DNA of 64,000 nt from Dyadobacter koreensis (GTDB taxonomy: Bacteria > Bacteroidota > Bacteroidia > Cytophagales > Spirosomataceae): positions 248,001 to 312,000 of the forward strand of contig NZ_FNXY01000001.1 in assembly GCF_900108855.1 (NCBI RefSeq), written 5' to 3'. The notes beneath the pieces are model-generated. The model searched no databases, was not told the origin of the DNA, and saw only the letters and a list, made by a program, of their open reading frames with translations. The position numbers and the translations under genes are program-made. Each line of letters opens with the position of its first letter. Position 1 is the first letter of the stretch. Positions 16,646-25,368 of this stretch are shown one piece after another.

Positions 16646-19600
16646 TTAGAAAGTAGCAAAGTTGTTATCATGATCGCTGTCCAGCATGTAACTGTAAGGA
16701 TCTATTTCCACAACTTTTGGTTCTTTGCCAACCACAACTTCAATAACTGTCTGCGGTCTGTTAAAATGATACTTCCGAAAATAAATGGGTTTGCCCGATG
16801 TGCCCTGTGACGAACCGACTCCAAAGATGGCAACATCGACTAGATCATCGGTGTTCATTTTTTTTGGTTTCTCCTGTGTTTCATCTGTTTTATAGACCGA
16901 AACAAGTAGTTTTAAACGGATCTGCCCATTGCCGATCGACTTTCTTGAAAGCACCTGAATTCTGTTGTCATACACCACTACCTTTTTCAGATGATTTTCA
17001 ATCAGAGTTTTTTCAAACGGCGTAGCATTTCGGGTCAATTCATTGATCAGGTCTTCCGCGGATGGTTTCTGATTTGGGAAAGCATGTCTATCAATCAAGG
17101 CTGCAAGCGCCCTGTTGATGCGTTCTTCGCCCAGGCATTCTTTAATCGCATACAGAGCTAATCCGCCTTTCTGGTAATGAACATAGGGCTGTCCCCAGGT
17201 TTTATACAAAGGGAGTTCCTTATGACCGGAGCTGTTGCGCAAACTAAAATAAAGTTCATTATCGCTTCGCAGATACCTGCTGAGCTTGATTTTACCCACC
17301 CGTTTTTCGGCTACAATTGCCTCGGTGTATTTCGCAAGTGATTCGGTTAAAAGCGCGCTGCCGGGGCCATCTTGCGGACTGATTTTATTAGCCCACCATT
17401 GATGCGCGGTCTCATGAACGGCTGTTAAGTATACAAAATTCAGCCGGGAAGCGTCTTTGGCATCAACCAAAAAATTATACTTTTCGCTGGCGAAAATCAC
17501 GCCCGGATACGCGGTCGCTGCACCTCGGTAAGCGGGAATCTCGGCTAGGGTAATCTGTTTGAAAGGGTATGGACTAAACTGTGCATTTCCATAACGTACA
17601 GCGTCCTTCATGGCCTGCATCATCGCTGGCAGGTTTTGTGATTGCCCGGGCTGATAATAGATTTGATAAGTAACGCCATTTTGAATTTCCTTTCTGAGCG
17701 CATAACGCATACTGCTTACCGCAAACATAAACGATATTGGCCGCGTTGTTTTATAATAAAAATAACTTCGCTTGGCTATTTTCCAGGATTTTTTCAGGTG
17801 GCCGACTGAGACTACCTGCTGCCCGGCAGCCGTCGAGATGGTATTTTCAAAATCGACCTGGTTATATTGGTCCCCAATCACCGATGGGAAAGTCCAACTG
17901 GTTAATCCACATTTTTCTCTGATCTGGGGATCATCCAGCTCAAACCTTTCATTGTACCCAAAAAAAGGCAAAAATTTTTCCAGTTCGACATAGCTGCCGT
18001 TACTTACCACAGCATTTTCGCTATCAAACCGCTTAAAGCCCGAGCGGTCTGCTCGCAATGAAAAATTCAGTGTCGTTTCGGCTCCCGGCAACAGCGGTTT
18101 TTCCAGTTGATAAAAGTACTGCTTGAAAGCCTTGTCAGACCTAGTTAGCACAGCTCCCGCTATTTGGAGGTTGATCAGATTTACGGATGGATCTACGCCG
18201 ACCCAAAGCATGCAGATAACAGATGCTGATTTATTCTTCACAGTGTATTTGCCTGATACCGAATAAGTTTGTTCATCGGGATAAATGTCAGTACTGATTT
18301 TAACCGCCGTGATCACCGGCTGCATGGCTGCTGCATGGGCTTTATACTTCTGTTCATACCTTTTTTGCCATTGAACGTCGTTTTTATTATCTCTTCCAAG
18401 AGCGGTGCCACTACTTTTTTGAGTTATATAGAATCCTGTGCAAATCAATAGAAGTAGGCACAAAAGTGCCGTAATTTTTGTCCCAGCATTCCAAAGGCGG
18501 AGCCCGGCCCTGATCCGCCTGCAAAAGGTATCGTGCCTTCCGTCGGGCCATAACCGGGCCGTGAGCAATCCTAGTAGTGAAGCTAAAAATGTCCAATAAA
18601 GCATATAGCCGTGAAACGAATAAGCGTAGTGCCCAAAACCATTGATGACCGTGTAAAAAGGTTCAGGCGCAGATCCGAAACGGAGCAAAGGATTTTCTAT
18701 CCCAAGCATTTTTCCGAAAATACACAATCCGGTTACTACCAGGCTCAGCATCATGCTCAGATATTTATTCGGAACAATGGTTTGAATAAAAAAGATAAAA
18801 AACACAAAGAGAAACAGCTGAAAACCACTGTAAAAAAACAATGAAGCATAAGCCAAAAGCGAAATTTGGCTATCATTTGAACTGAGCTGATATGCAATTC
18901 CCGTTATGATATTACAACTGATCAATACCGTGATGACCGCTGAGAGCGCTAAGATTTTTGTTAAAAACAAAACGGCATTGGGTACCGGTGCAGAAAAGAC
19001 AATGGCATGCATGCCACTTGCATGCTCCCTATGAATGAGCTCGGATGCGTAAAAAACCAGTAGTATCAAAGCCATCCGCACTGGCAGCAACTGCTCTATC
19101 ACCAGTGCGGTAGTCGCAAAGAAACGAATGTCATATGGGCCGTGAAGCAGGTTCTCATGCACTTCCACTGCATACAAAAACACCCAAAGTGCCACAAGTA
19201 CCAAAAAAAGTTTCTGCTTGAAAAGCGTTTCGATTTCTATACGTAACTGCGAGCGCATGGCAGAAATGTAATAACGAATGCCGAAGCTTTTGACCCCTAC
19301 TGGACTGTAAATTTCTTCTTTTGAAGAGACTGACACAATTTGAGTGGTTTGCGGCAGCTTCACAGAAACCGGACTAAACGTAAAGCGACTGAAACTGAAT
19401 CGAATGGCAAGCAGGGCAATGCAGCTCCACCCCAAGCGGTTTGCAAGTAATGCGCCTGTGATTGGAAAAAGATCCTGATTTCGGCGCGTGGCGGGCCAGC
19501 TTTTCACTTCACTGAAAAAGGTAGTCAATCCGAATGGATCTGCCAGCACAGACCATAGCCCCGGTCCGCCTGATTTTAACGCAGAAGTAGCCATAAGCGG

Positions 19601-20173
19601 AGAATTGCCTAAAATTGAAACCGTAAAATAAAGGATAAAAAGAAGGACTGCTGATACATACACAGCGCTGACATTTTGCGTCAGGAGGGCAACTGCACAG
19701 ATCAGACTACTGCAAAAAAACGCATTGGGAAGCCCAAACATCACAAGTGGATGCAAGTAATATTGCAGTTGGAAATCCGTTTTCGGAAGGGCTGGAATAC
19801 CAAATGAACCTATCAAAATCCCTGCCACGGCGGTACAGATTACCAGCGATACAGACAGAAGCAATCCAGAAAATCTGATACCCAAATAGAGGCTTTTACT
19901 AACACCGGTCGAATAAATTAACGCATCTGTCTGGTGGGACTTATCCCTAAGCACTACATTGGCACAACATAATGCACTGACAAACAGCAGAAAAATAGAT
20001 AAGAGGCAAACAATGAAATTAATCACGTAGGGTCCGTTCTTATCAATTTGTGGTCCGCCGAAGCTACCATGGGGCATTAAAATGCCCAGGCAAAAAAATA
20101 ATGCACACAAGGCCTGAAAAACAGTTTGTCTGAAATGATATCTCATTTCAAAACCAAGCAGGTTCAGCATCAT
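16646..20173 (-). CDS. Fused ABC-2 permease (two halves) and M1-family aminopeptidase
   Basis: A 1175-residue membrane protein with three parts. Residues ~1-270 and ~300-555 each contain about six hydrophobic helices of the ABC-2 permease type, so both halves of a transporter lie in one chain. A thirteenth helix (ITALLCLLLLICTGFYI, ~570-590) leads to a periplasmic M1 metallopeptidase region (~600-1175). The zinc site is HETAH at 920-924 with the next Glu at 944, and the catalytic Tyr is probably Tyr1000 in VHYQKGG. The exopeptidase motif GxMEN is not present where expected (about 880-892, AATAYPGVIF instead), so cleavage may differ from classical aminopeptidases. The start overlaps the ATPase stop by four bases. 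Divergent kinase and regulator genes lie upstream. Similar fusions occur in Bacteroidota, but their substrate is not known. Confidence 0.9.
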   Translation of the reverse strand: MMLNLLGFEMRYHFRQTVFQALCALFFCLGILMPHGSFGGPQIDKNGPYVINFIVCLLSIFLLFVSALCCANVVLRDKSHQTDALIYSTGVSKSLYLGIRFSGLLLSVSLVICTAVAGILIGSFGIPALPKTDFQLQYYLHPLVMFGLPNAFFCSSLICAVALLTQNVSAVYVSAVLLFILYFTVSILGNSPLMATSALKSGGPGLWSVLADPFGLTTFFSEVKSWPATRRNQDLFPITGALLANRLGWSCIALLAIRFSFSRFTFSPVSVKLPQTTQIVSVSSKEEIYSPVGVKSFGIRYYISAMRSQLRIEIETLFKQKLFLVLVALWVFLYAVEVHENLLHGPYDIRFFATTALVIEQLLPVRMALILLVFYASELIHREHASGMHAIVFSAPVPNAVLFLTKILALSAVITVLISCNIITGIAYQLSSNDSQISLLAYASLFFYSGFQLFLFVFFIFFIQTIVPNKYLSMMLSLVVTGLCIFGKMLGIENPLLRFGSAPEPFYTVINGFGHYAYSFHGYMLYWTFLASLLGLLTARLWPDGRHDTFCRRIRAGLRLWNAGTKITALLCLLLLICTGFYITQKSSGTALGRDNKNDVQWQKRYEQKYKAHAAAMQPVITAVKISTDIYPDEQTYSVSGKYTVKNKSASVICMLWVGVDPSVNLINLQIAGAVLTRSDKAFKQYFYQLEKPLLPGAETTLNFSLRADRSGFKRFDSENAVVSNGSYVELEKFLPFFGYNERFELDDPQIREKCGLTSWTFPSVIGDQYNQVDFENTISTAAGQQVVSVGHLKKSWKIAKRSYFYYKTTRPISFMFAVSSMRYALRKEIQNGVTYQIYYQPGQSQNLPAMMQAMKDAVRYGNAQFSPYPFKQITLAEIPAYRGAATAYPGVIFASEKYNFLVDAKDASRLNFVYLTAVHETAHQWWANKISPQDGPGSALLTESLAKYTEAIVAEKRVGKIKLSRYLRSDNELYFSLRNSSGHKELPLYKTWGQPYVHYQKGGLALYAIKECLGEERINRALAALIDRHAFPNQKPSAEDLINELTRNATPFEKTLIENHLKKVVVYDNRIQVLSRKSIGNGQIRLKLLVSVYKTDETQEKPKKMNTDDLVDVAIFGVGSSQGTSGKPIYFRKYHFNRPQTVIEVVVGKEPKVVEIDPYSYMLDSDHDNNFATF

Positions 20174-21069
20174 AAAAACTGCCCCCTTCCCGGCTGCCGG
20201 GAGCCTGTTAACGTGGAAAAATAAACGTCTTCCAAACTGGGTTCCACAGGCTGAAACCCGCTATCGGGTTTAGTTTCAGATAATACATGAACCTGCGTAC
20301 TGCCATGGATAAAGCGCGTTGAGATTACATGGCTATGAGCCTGCAGAATGCTCAATGCCTCTTTGCTGACCATTTTTTGCCAGACTCTGCCCGCTAGTTT
20401 TTCGGTTAACGCTGAGGGTTTGCCTTTTAAAATTAATTTACCACCGGTAAGTACAGCCATTTCAGGGCAAAGATCATGTACGTCTTCGACAATATGGGTG
20501 GAGAGCAGCACGATCACCTTCTCGCCTATCTCGCTTAAAAGATCGTGAAAACGGTTACGTTCTTTTGGGTCCAGCCCCGCGGTTGGTTCATCCGCAATGA
20601 TCAGCTGCGGATTACCCAATAGCGCCTGGGCAATGCCAAAGCGCTGCCGCATGCCGCCTGAAAAAGTACTGACAGCCTGTCTTCGGTTTTCGAATAGATT
20701 AGTCTGCTGAAGCAGTGCCTGAACCTGCTGCTTTCGGTCCTCCTTATTGGCGATGCCTTTCAAAACAGCGAGATGATCCAACAATTGCACTGCTGAAATT
20801 TTGGGATAAACGCCGAAATCCTGCGGCAGATACCCAAGTTTGCTCCGAAGAAAATATGGGTTTTTCCCAATGTCGGTTCCATCCAAAAAAACGGCTCCGC
20901 TATCAGGCTGCAGTAATGTGGCCAAAATTTTCATCAGGGAGGACTTTCCTGCGCCATTGGGACCCAATAGCCCGAACATGCCGTTTCCAATTTCCAGCGA
21001 CACGTCTTGCAGCGCCCTTACGCCATTGGGGTAGGTTTTTGTCAGATGTTCGATTTTCAGTCGTTGCAT
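20170..21069 (-). CDS. ABC transporter ATP-binding protein
   Basis: A 299-residue cytoplasmic ATPase. Walker A is GPNGAGKS at 36-43, the Q-loop follows in GYLPQDFGVYP, the signature is FSGGM at 136-140, Walker B is LIIADEP at 156-162, and the H-loop His is 192 (STHIVEDV). It resembles the CcmA/NatA group that partners ABC-2 permeases. A ~70-residue C-terminal tail extends beyond the core. Its stop overlaps the start of the permease/M1 gene, so the two are translated together. The ATPase would act as a homodimer beneath the two permease halves held in that single polypeptide (inference). The LytS kinase gene starts 206 bases away on the other strand. Confidence 0.95.
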   Translation of the reverse strand: MQRLKIEHLTKTYPNGVRALQDVSLEIGNGMFGLLGPNGAGKSSLMKILATLLQPDSGAVFLDGTDIGKNPYFLRSKLGYLPQDFGVYPKISAVQLLDHLAVLKGIANKEDRKQQVQALLQQTNLFENRRQAVSTFSGGMRQRFGIAQALLGNPQLIIADEPTAGLDPKERNRFHDLLSEIGEKVIVLLSTHIVEDVHDLCPEMAVLTGGKLILKGKPSALTEKLAGRVWQKMVSKEALSILQAHSHVISTRFIHGSTQVHVLSETKPDSGFQPVEPSLEDVYFSTLTGSRQPGRGQFL

Positions 21070-21275
21070 TGCCTTGCGATTAAAGATATTTGATATTTAC
21101 CCAAAATTGCTCAATGCCCAAGTTCCTGCCCAAAATGGATGACAGGCGCATCACTTTTCAGGACAAACTTCCCTTTAAATAGGTTAAGAGTTTATTTTAG
21201 ACCCATATCACCAAAAATGACGCTTTCATCATTCTTATTTGGCGGACCCAAATTTCTGCGGTTTCTTTAAGGCTT

Positions 21276-22790
21276 ATGTTAAAATGGATTCAAAAAATCA
21301 GGCTGTTTCCCCGTCGGCTAGAGCTTTGGCTATATTCAGGGCTTTTTATGTGGATTGCCATTATTGAGGCGCAAAGCCATGATGGCAGCTGGCAAACCTA
21401 TTTCTTTTGTATAATAACCCTTGCGGTGTCCCAAAGCCCAGTGCTGGGCTTCGTCTGGAATCAGGAACGCTTGCAAAAATCGCTTACCCCGCGTAGCTAC
21501 CTGCGTTACCGCATTTTCTGTTTTGGAATTTACCTTCCACTGCTGGCGCTATTAAGCAGCCTTATGCTTCATCAGAATAAACGGGTATGGGAAATTATTC
21601 TGTTAGGCGCTGTTTGCACTTTCTGTCTGGAAATGATCCTTACAGCCAATGCTTATTTTGATCGCCGCTTGTTAACCGCCAAGTGGGTAAAGCACATGAG
21701 CCTGGAAAAGGCAGTTTTTATTTCGCTCACACTCATTGCGTTGACCTTATCAGCCATGGCAGTTTCAAGCCTGGGCAATCCACTGTATGACTCAAAAGGT
21801 CAATTTTTAATTGGATTTGAGTTCAGTCTGGTCAAGATTTTTTCCCTGTTTGATACATTTTTATCGTATGCAGCTCAACTGCTTTTGATGTATTTGTGCG
21901 GTTATGTTTTCTTTCTGATCAACAGCAGGATTCTGGTTGCAAAAGTATTGAAAGAAAAAGGGATGGTGCTGTATATTCTAAGCTCTTTGGCCACAGTAGG
22001 TATTTTCTATCCGTCGATGGGGAAACTGCTTTCTGACTTACCTTTCAGTAAACAATTGGGAGGAGTTTTTTCCAAAAATCCTTTTGTTTGGGAAAATGCG
22101 TTTGGTGCCATTATCATTTTGCTGATCAGTCTCCCTGTACTTCTTGCCACGCAGTGGTCTAAACAAAACTCACGGATTGTTTCCTTGGAAAAGGAAAAAA
22201 ACCAGGCGCAGCTCAATCTTTTAAAACAACAGCTGAACCCGCATTTTTTCTTTAATACCCTTAACAATTTGTATGCCCTTAGCCTACAAAAATCCAAAGA
22301 AACCCCGCAGGTCATTCTTCAATTGGCCGATTTGATGCGTTATGTCATCTATAAAGCGCAGGACCATTCAGTACCAATCGCAGATGAGGTGCGGTATCTG
22401 GAAGATTATATCCAGCTGGAATCGATTCGGATTAAGGACAAATTCGACCTTCGCTTTGATTACGACACCGAAAATACAAAATTAAATATCGCGCCGCTAC
22501 TGCTGATCGTGATAATAGAAAATGCTTTTAAACATGGTATTGAGCCTTGCGGCGCTGAAGCATTTTTACATATTACGTTGAAAACAAGACAGAATAAACT
22601 TTACTTTACCTGCCGGAATTCCTTTCAGCCAGGTATTGAAAATCAGTCCGGAATTGGATTGAACAATTTACAAAAGCGGCTTGATTTGTTATATCCCGGC
22701 CGGCACAAACTTCTAATTGAAAAGAAAAATATTACATTTAACGTACACCTGGAACTGGAAAATTATGAGTGTGAGATGCCTGATCATTGA
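21276..22790 (+). CDS. LytS-type sensor histidine kinase
   Basis: A 504-residue inner-membrane kinase. Residues ~15-295 hold about seven membrane helices without a recognised sensor domain. A short coiled coil (~298-318) leads to the His_kinase domain of the LytS type, with the phosphorylated His323 in QQLNPHFFFNTLN, and the ATP-binding N-box Asn416 in IIENAFKHG. The C-terminal GIGLNNLQKRLDLLYPG is the G-box. It overlaps the downstream LytTR regulator gene by 26 bases, forming a pair. It is divergent from the ABC ATPase/M1 operon, 206 bases away, so that operon is the probable target. Membrane-embedded LytS-like kinases often watch the state of a neighbouring transporter (inference). Confidence 0.93.
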   Translation: MLKWIQKIRLFPRRLELWLYSGLFMWIAIIEAQSHDGSWQTYFFCIITLAVSQSPVLGFVWNQERLQKSLTPRSYLRYRIFCFGIYLPLLALLSSLMLHQNKRVWEIILLGAVCTFCLEMILTANAYFDRRLLTAKWVKHMSLEKAVFISLTLIALTLSAMAVSSLGNPLYDSKGQFLIGFEFSLVKIFSLFDTFLSYAAQLLLMYLCGYVFFLINSRILVAKVLKEKGMVLYILSSLATVGIFYPSMGKLLSDLPFSKQLGGVFSKNPFVWENAFGAIIILLISLPVLLATQWSKQNSRIVSLEKEKNQAQLNLLKQQLNPHFFFNTLNNLYALSLQKSKETPQVILQLADLMRYVIYKAQDHSVPIADEVRYLEDYIQLESIRIKDKFDLRFDYDTENTKLNIAPLLLIVIIENAFKHGIEPCGAEAFLHITLKTRQNKLYFTCRNSFQPGIENQSGIGLNNLQKRLDLLYPGRHKLLIEKKNITFNVHLELENYECEMPDH

Positions 22791-23496
22791 CGATGAACCC
22801 CTTGCGCATGAAGTGATCCTGGCTTACATGGCAGATATTCCGTTTCTGCAAAACGTTGGGCAATGTTATCTGGCCACAGAAGCCCTTACATTTTTAAGTA
22901 TGCAGACAGTCGACCTGATATTTCTGGATATTCATATGCCGAAACTAAGCGGACTGGATTTTATCAGAACTTTGCAGCAGCGACCGTTAATTATTGTCAC
23001 CTCAGCCCATCAGGAGCATGCACTGGAAAGTTTCGATCTGGAGGTTTGTGATTACCTTCTGAAACCATTTCGATTTGAACGATTTCTGAAAGCTGTCAAC
23101 CGGGCGCAGACGCAGTTGAATCTGCGGAAGCCAAGTGCTGGCACCGGCCCTGAGCAGGATATAAACCCGGTTAGCGGCCCGAATTTTATTTATGTAAAGT
23201 CTGACAAAAGGCTTGTGAAAGTGCCGCTCGATGATGTTTTTTATTTGGAAAGCTTAGGCAATTATGTCAAGGTATGGGGTCAGAAAAGATTTATACTAAC
23301 CCCTCGAACGCTGATCAGCTTTGAGCAGCAGCTGCCTCCCGGCTCTTTTATAAGGATTCACAAATCCTACATTCTGAACAAGGAATTCATCCATTATATC
23401 GAAGGCAATACCATATTTCTTAACAATGGCAGCCAGGTACCTGTTGGGAAAAACTATCGGCACCTACTTTCGAGTGATTCGCCCTTAACCTTATAA
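22765..23496 (+). CDS. LytTR-family response regulator
   Basis: A 243-residue regulator with a receiver domain (acidic pocket at Asp9-Glu11 in IIDDEP, phospho-acceptor Asp55 in LIFLDIHMPKLSG, Lys100 in YLLKPF) and a C-terminal LytTR DNA-binding domain (~145-243, including FYLESLGNYVKVW and FIRIHKSYILNKEFI). It is cotranscribed with the kinase; its start lies 26 bases inside the kinase gene. The frame is open further upstream to an ATG at 22717, but those 16 codons fall inside the kinase gene and precede the MSVRCLIIDDEP start typical of the family. LytTR regulators bind paired direct repeats, which would be expected between 21070 and 21275. Confidence 0.95.
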   Translation: MSVRCLIIDDEPLAHEVILAYMADIPFLQNVGQCYLATEALTFLSMQTVDLIFLDIHMPKLSGLDFIRTLQQRPLIIVTSAHQEHALESFDLEVCDYLLKPFRFERFLKAVNRAQTQLNLRKPSAGTGPEQDINPVSGPNFIYVKSDKRLVKVPLDDVFYLESLGNYVKVWGQKRFILTPRTLISFEQQLPPGSFIRIHKSYILNKEFIHYIEGNTIFLNNGSQVPVGKNYRHLLSSDSPLTL

Positions 23497-23534
23497 AAAC
23501 CGTTCAGACAATTTTTGTTGATCTGATTAGACCG

Positions 23535-23552
23535 AAAATGGTAAGCCATTTT
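23535..23552 (+). terminator. Short hairpin after the LytTR regulator gene
   Basis: A 7-bp perfect stem (AAAATGG pairing with CCATTTT) with a TAAG loop, 38 bases after the stop codon. It is A/T-rich and short, and its 3' arm supplies a run of four T. A second, more GC-rich hairpin (23793-23815) further on could be the real stop. Confidence 0.35.
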
Positions 23553-23792
23553 GCGTAAACAGCATCTCTTTCCTAACCTGGCCTACTACCTTTTGAAACA
23601 AAATTTTCCGCTTGGATAAACTCCTTTAAAGCTTTACAGCGCCACAAGAGCGTAAAATGCGTTTTAAAAAAAATAATTCTTACGGCCTGATTACTGCGAA
23701 GGGTTCTTATGTTCAAAAGGTAATATTACAAATCTCCATCTTACAATTGTACTCAGCATGCATTCGAAGCATCGCTGCAAAGTTTCTTTTCG

Positions 23793-23815
23793 GCCCCTCT
23801 TACTTCGGCAGGGGC
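23793..23815 (+). terminator. GC-rich hairpin in the intergenic region
   Basis: A perfect 6-bp stem of GCCCCT with AGGGGC around an 11-base loop, followed by TTTAG. It lies about 300 bases after the LytTR gene and 550 bases before the next gene on the same strand, so it could be the terminator of the regulator transcript or of an unseen small transcript. Confidence 0.35.
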
Positions 23816-24256
23816 TTTAGCTGGCTACTGTCCTGTTATTTGATTGGCGAATGTTTCGTTCTACAATTACCTTTCAATGGAAAAATAGGTGTCTCACTCC
23901 TACACAAGTTGTAAATTCCATATTATTCAGACATAGCTACTAAGGTAGTTCGTTCGGTGTCCAGTATGACCTTCTAGTATCGTCCCACTCCTTGCAGTAA
24001 GGAAATACAAATGATGCTCCCCTGCTACAATTAAAAGATGATGAAGCTGAAAGCCGTGGCAAAACGTGGCAGTTTAAGCACCACATCAAGTATTGTTAGC
24101 CGGCATCTTAGAGGTATGCCATAACAATGCTGTATGTAGAAATGATTCGTAAAGATAATCTAACGCTATGGATTGATTGAGTCTCTCCTATGGCCATAAG
24201 CGAAGAGCACTAGTAATATCATGACCGTTAACTAAGTTTTATACTACAATTTATTA

Positions 24257-24360
24257 ATTTTATCACTTAAATTATCTAAATAATTTTATTTACAATACAT
24301 TTACTTGTAGAACAATATAGAATTATTTCTATTCTATTTCTGGATTTTATCACTTTAATC
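24257..24360 (+). repeat. Two direct repeats of ATTTTATCACTT upstream of the surface-protein operon
   Basis: The 12-base word ATTTTATCACTT occurs at 24257-24268 and again at 24344-24355, followed by TAA and TTAA respectively. The second copy ends 15 bases before the start codon at 24370. The spacer is very A/T rich. Such a pair could be operator sites for a regulator of the two surface-protein genes, or a chance match in A/T-rich DNA. Confidence 0.35.
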
Positions 24361-24369
24361 TTAAAGCGC

Positions 24370-25347
24370 ATGAAACGTTATTTACTTTTTTGCCAGCTTG
24401 CTTTATTGTATTCTTTACAAGCCGCCGCGCAGTTTACAGCAGGTAGCAGCGGATTTTTCACAAGTGTTGGTACTGACGTCTATATAGAGGGTCTTACATT
24501 CCGGCCCACTACGGCTTTTTCAATTATCAACAGAACCCTGACGATTTCACCTATTGCACTTGCCGGCTCACCTCCTAGCATTGCAAGGGTTTACACCTTT
24601 GATGCGCCTTTCAATTTTGTCGGCAGACTGGGTCTGTTTTACCAGGTTTCTGAAATTAATGGCAATACCGAAACGTTGCTTCAGGTTGTTCACAAGGATG
24701 CTGCTGTGGTCATTACAACCGGTAGTGTAGTCAATACAACTTCGCATTATATCTACAACGACCTGGCCGGCCCTATCACCTTAAGTGCCGCTACGGCTGC
24801 GCAACCAGGAGCATTACCTGTGACATTGGTTGATTTTACGGCAATAAAAGAAGGAAATATAGCGCAGTTGAGCTGGTTGACATCCTTTGAACGAAACAGC
24901 GATTACTTTGATGTAGAGCACAGCATAGATGCTAAACGATGGACAGTGCTTTCAAGTATCCAGGCAGCAACAAAAAGTCAGAGTCTGAAATCTTACAGCT
25001 ATTCGCATGCCACACCCTTTTCGGGTTCAAATTTCTACCGGCTGAAAATGATTGATAAAGATCAGTCTTATGCTTACAGTAAGATTTGCGAGCTGCAATT
25101 TAGCACTAATTTCCAGGCCTCTTTATTTCCAAATCCGGTCGTCGAAAAGCTCAGCATCAAGGCGGATGACTGGAAAAACATTGTCAGTGTCAAACTATTG
25201 AACAGTCAGGGCATCTGTTTTTTTGAATCCGAAGGTATAACGCCATCTGCTGAAATTGATATGAAAAATTTTCCGGCGGGTCTTTATCTGGTTCAGATGA
25301 CAAAAAGTGACGGCGCAATAAACGTGATCAAAGTAATCAAACAATAA
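24370..25347 (+). CDS. Exported protein with type IX secretion (type A) sorting domain
   Basis: A 325-residue protein with a signal peptide (MKRYLLFCQLALLYSLQAAAQ) and a C-terminal sorting domain from about residue 249: SLFPNPVVEKLSIK, then VSVKLLNSQG, and the end GLYLVQMTKSDGAINVIKVI. This tail directs cargo to the type IX secretion system, where it is removed and the protein is anchored to the surface or released. The central region contains a fibronectin-like segment (LSWLTSFERNSDYFDVEHS and NFYRLKMIDKD), often found before such tails, and a ~130-residue N-terminal region of unknown fold. The next gene begins 21 bases later and encodes another surface protein, so both are likely made together. 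A pair of direct repeats precedes it. Confidence 0.88.
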   Translation: MKRYLLFCQLALLYSLQAAAQFTAGSSGFFTSVGTDVYIEGLTFRPTTAFSIINRTLTISPIALAGSPPSIARVYTFDAPFNFVGRLGLFYQVSEINGNTETLLQVVHKDAAVVITTGSVVNTTSHYIYNDLAGPITLSAATAAQPGALPVTLVDFTAIKEGNIAQLSWLTSFERNSDYFDVEHSIDAKRWTVLSSIQAATKSQSLKSYSYSHATPFSGSNFYRLKMIDKDQSYAYSKICELQFSTNFQASLFPNPVVEKLSIKADDWKNIVSVKLLNSQGICFFESEGITPSAEIDMKNFPAGLYLVQMTKSDGAINVIKVIKQ

Positions 25348-25368
25348 AAAACCAAACGCTATTTAATC

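Larger units (their letters stand above)
23497..24256. other. Long intergenic region with two hairpins
   Basis: A 760-base section between the LytTR gene and the surface-protein operon. The frame 23657-23914 is open but featureless. Two inverted repeats are visible: AAAATGG/CCATTTT with a 4-base loop (23535-23552), 38 bases after the LytTR stop codon, and GCCCCT/AGGGGC (23793-23815), followed by TTTAG. Either may end the regulator transcript. No other coding pattern was found. Confidence 0.4.
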
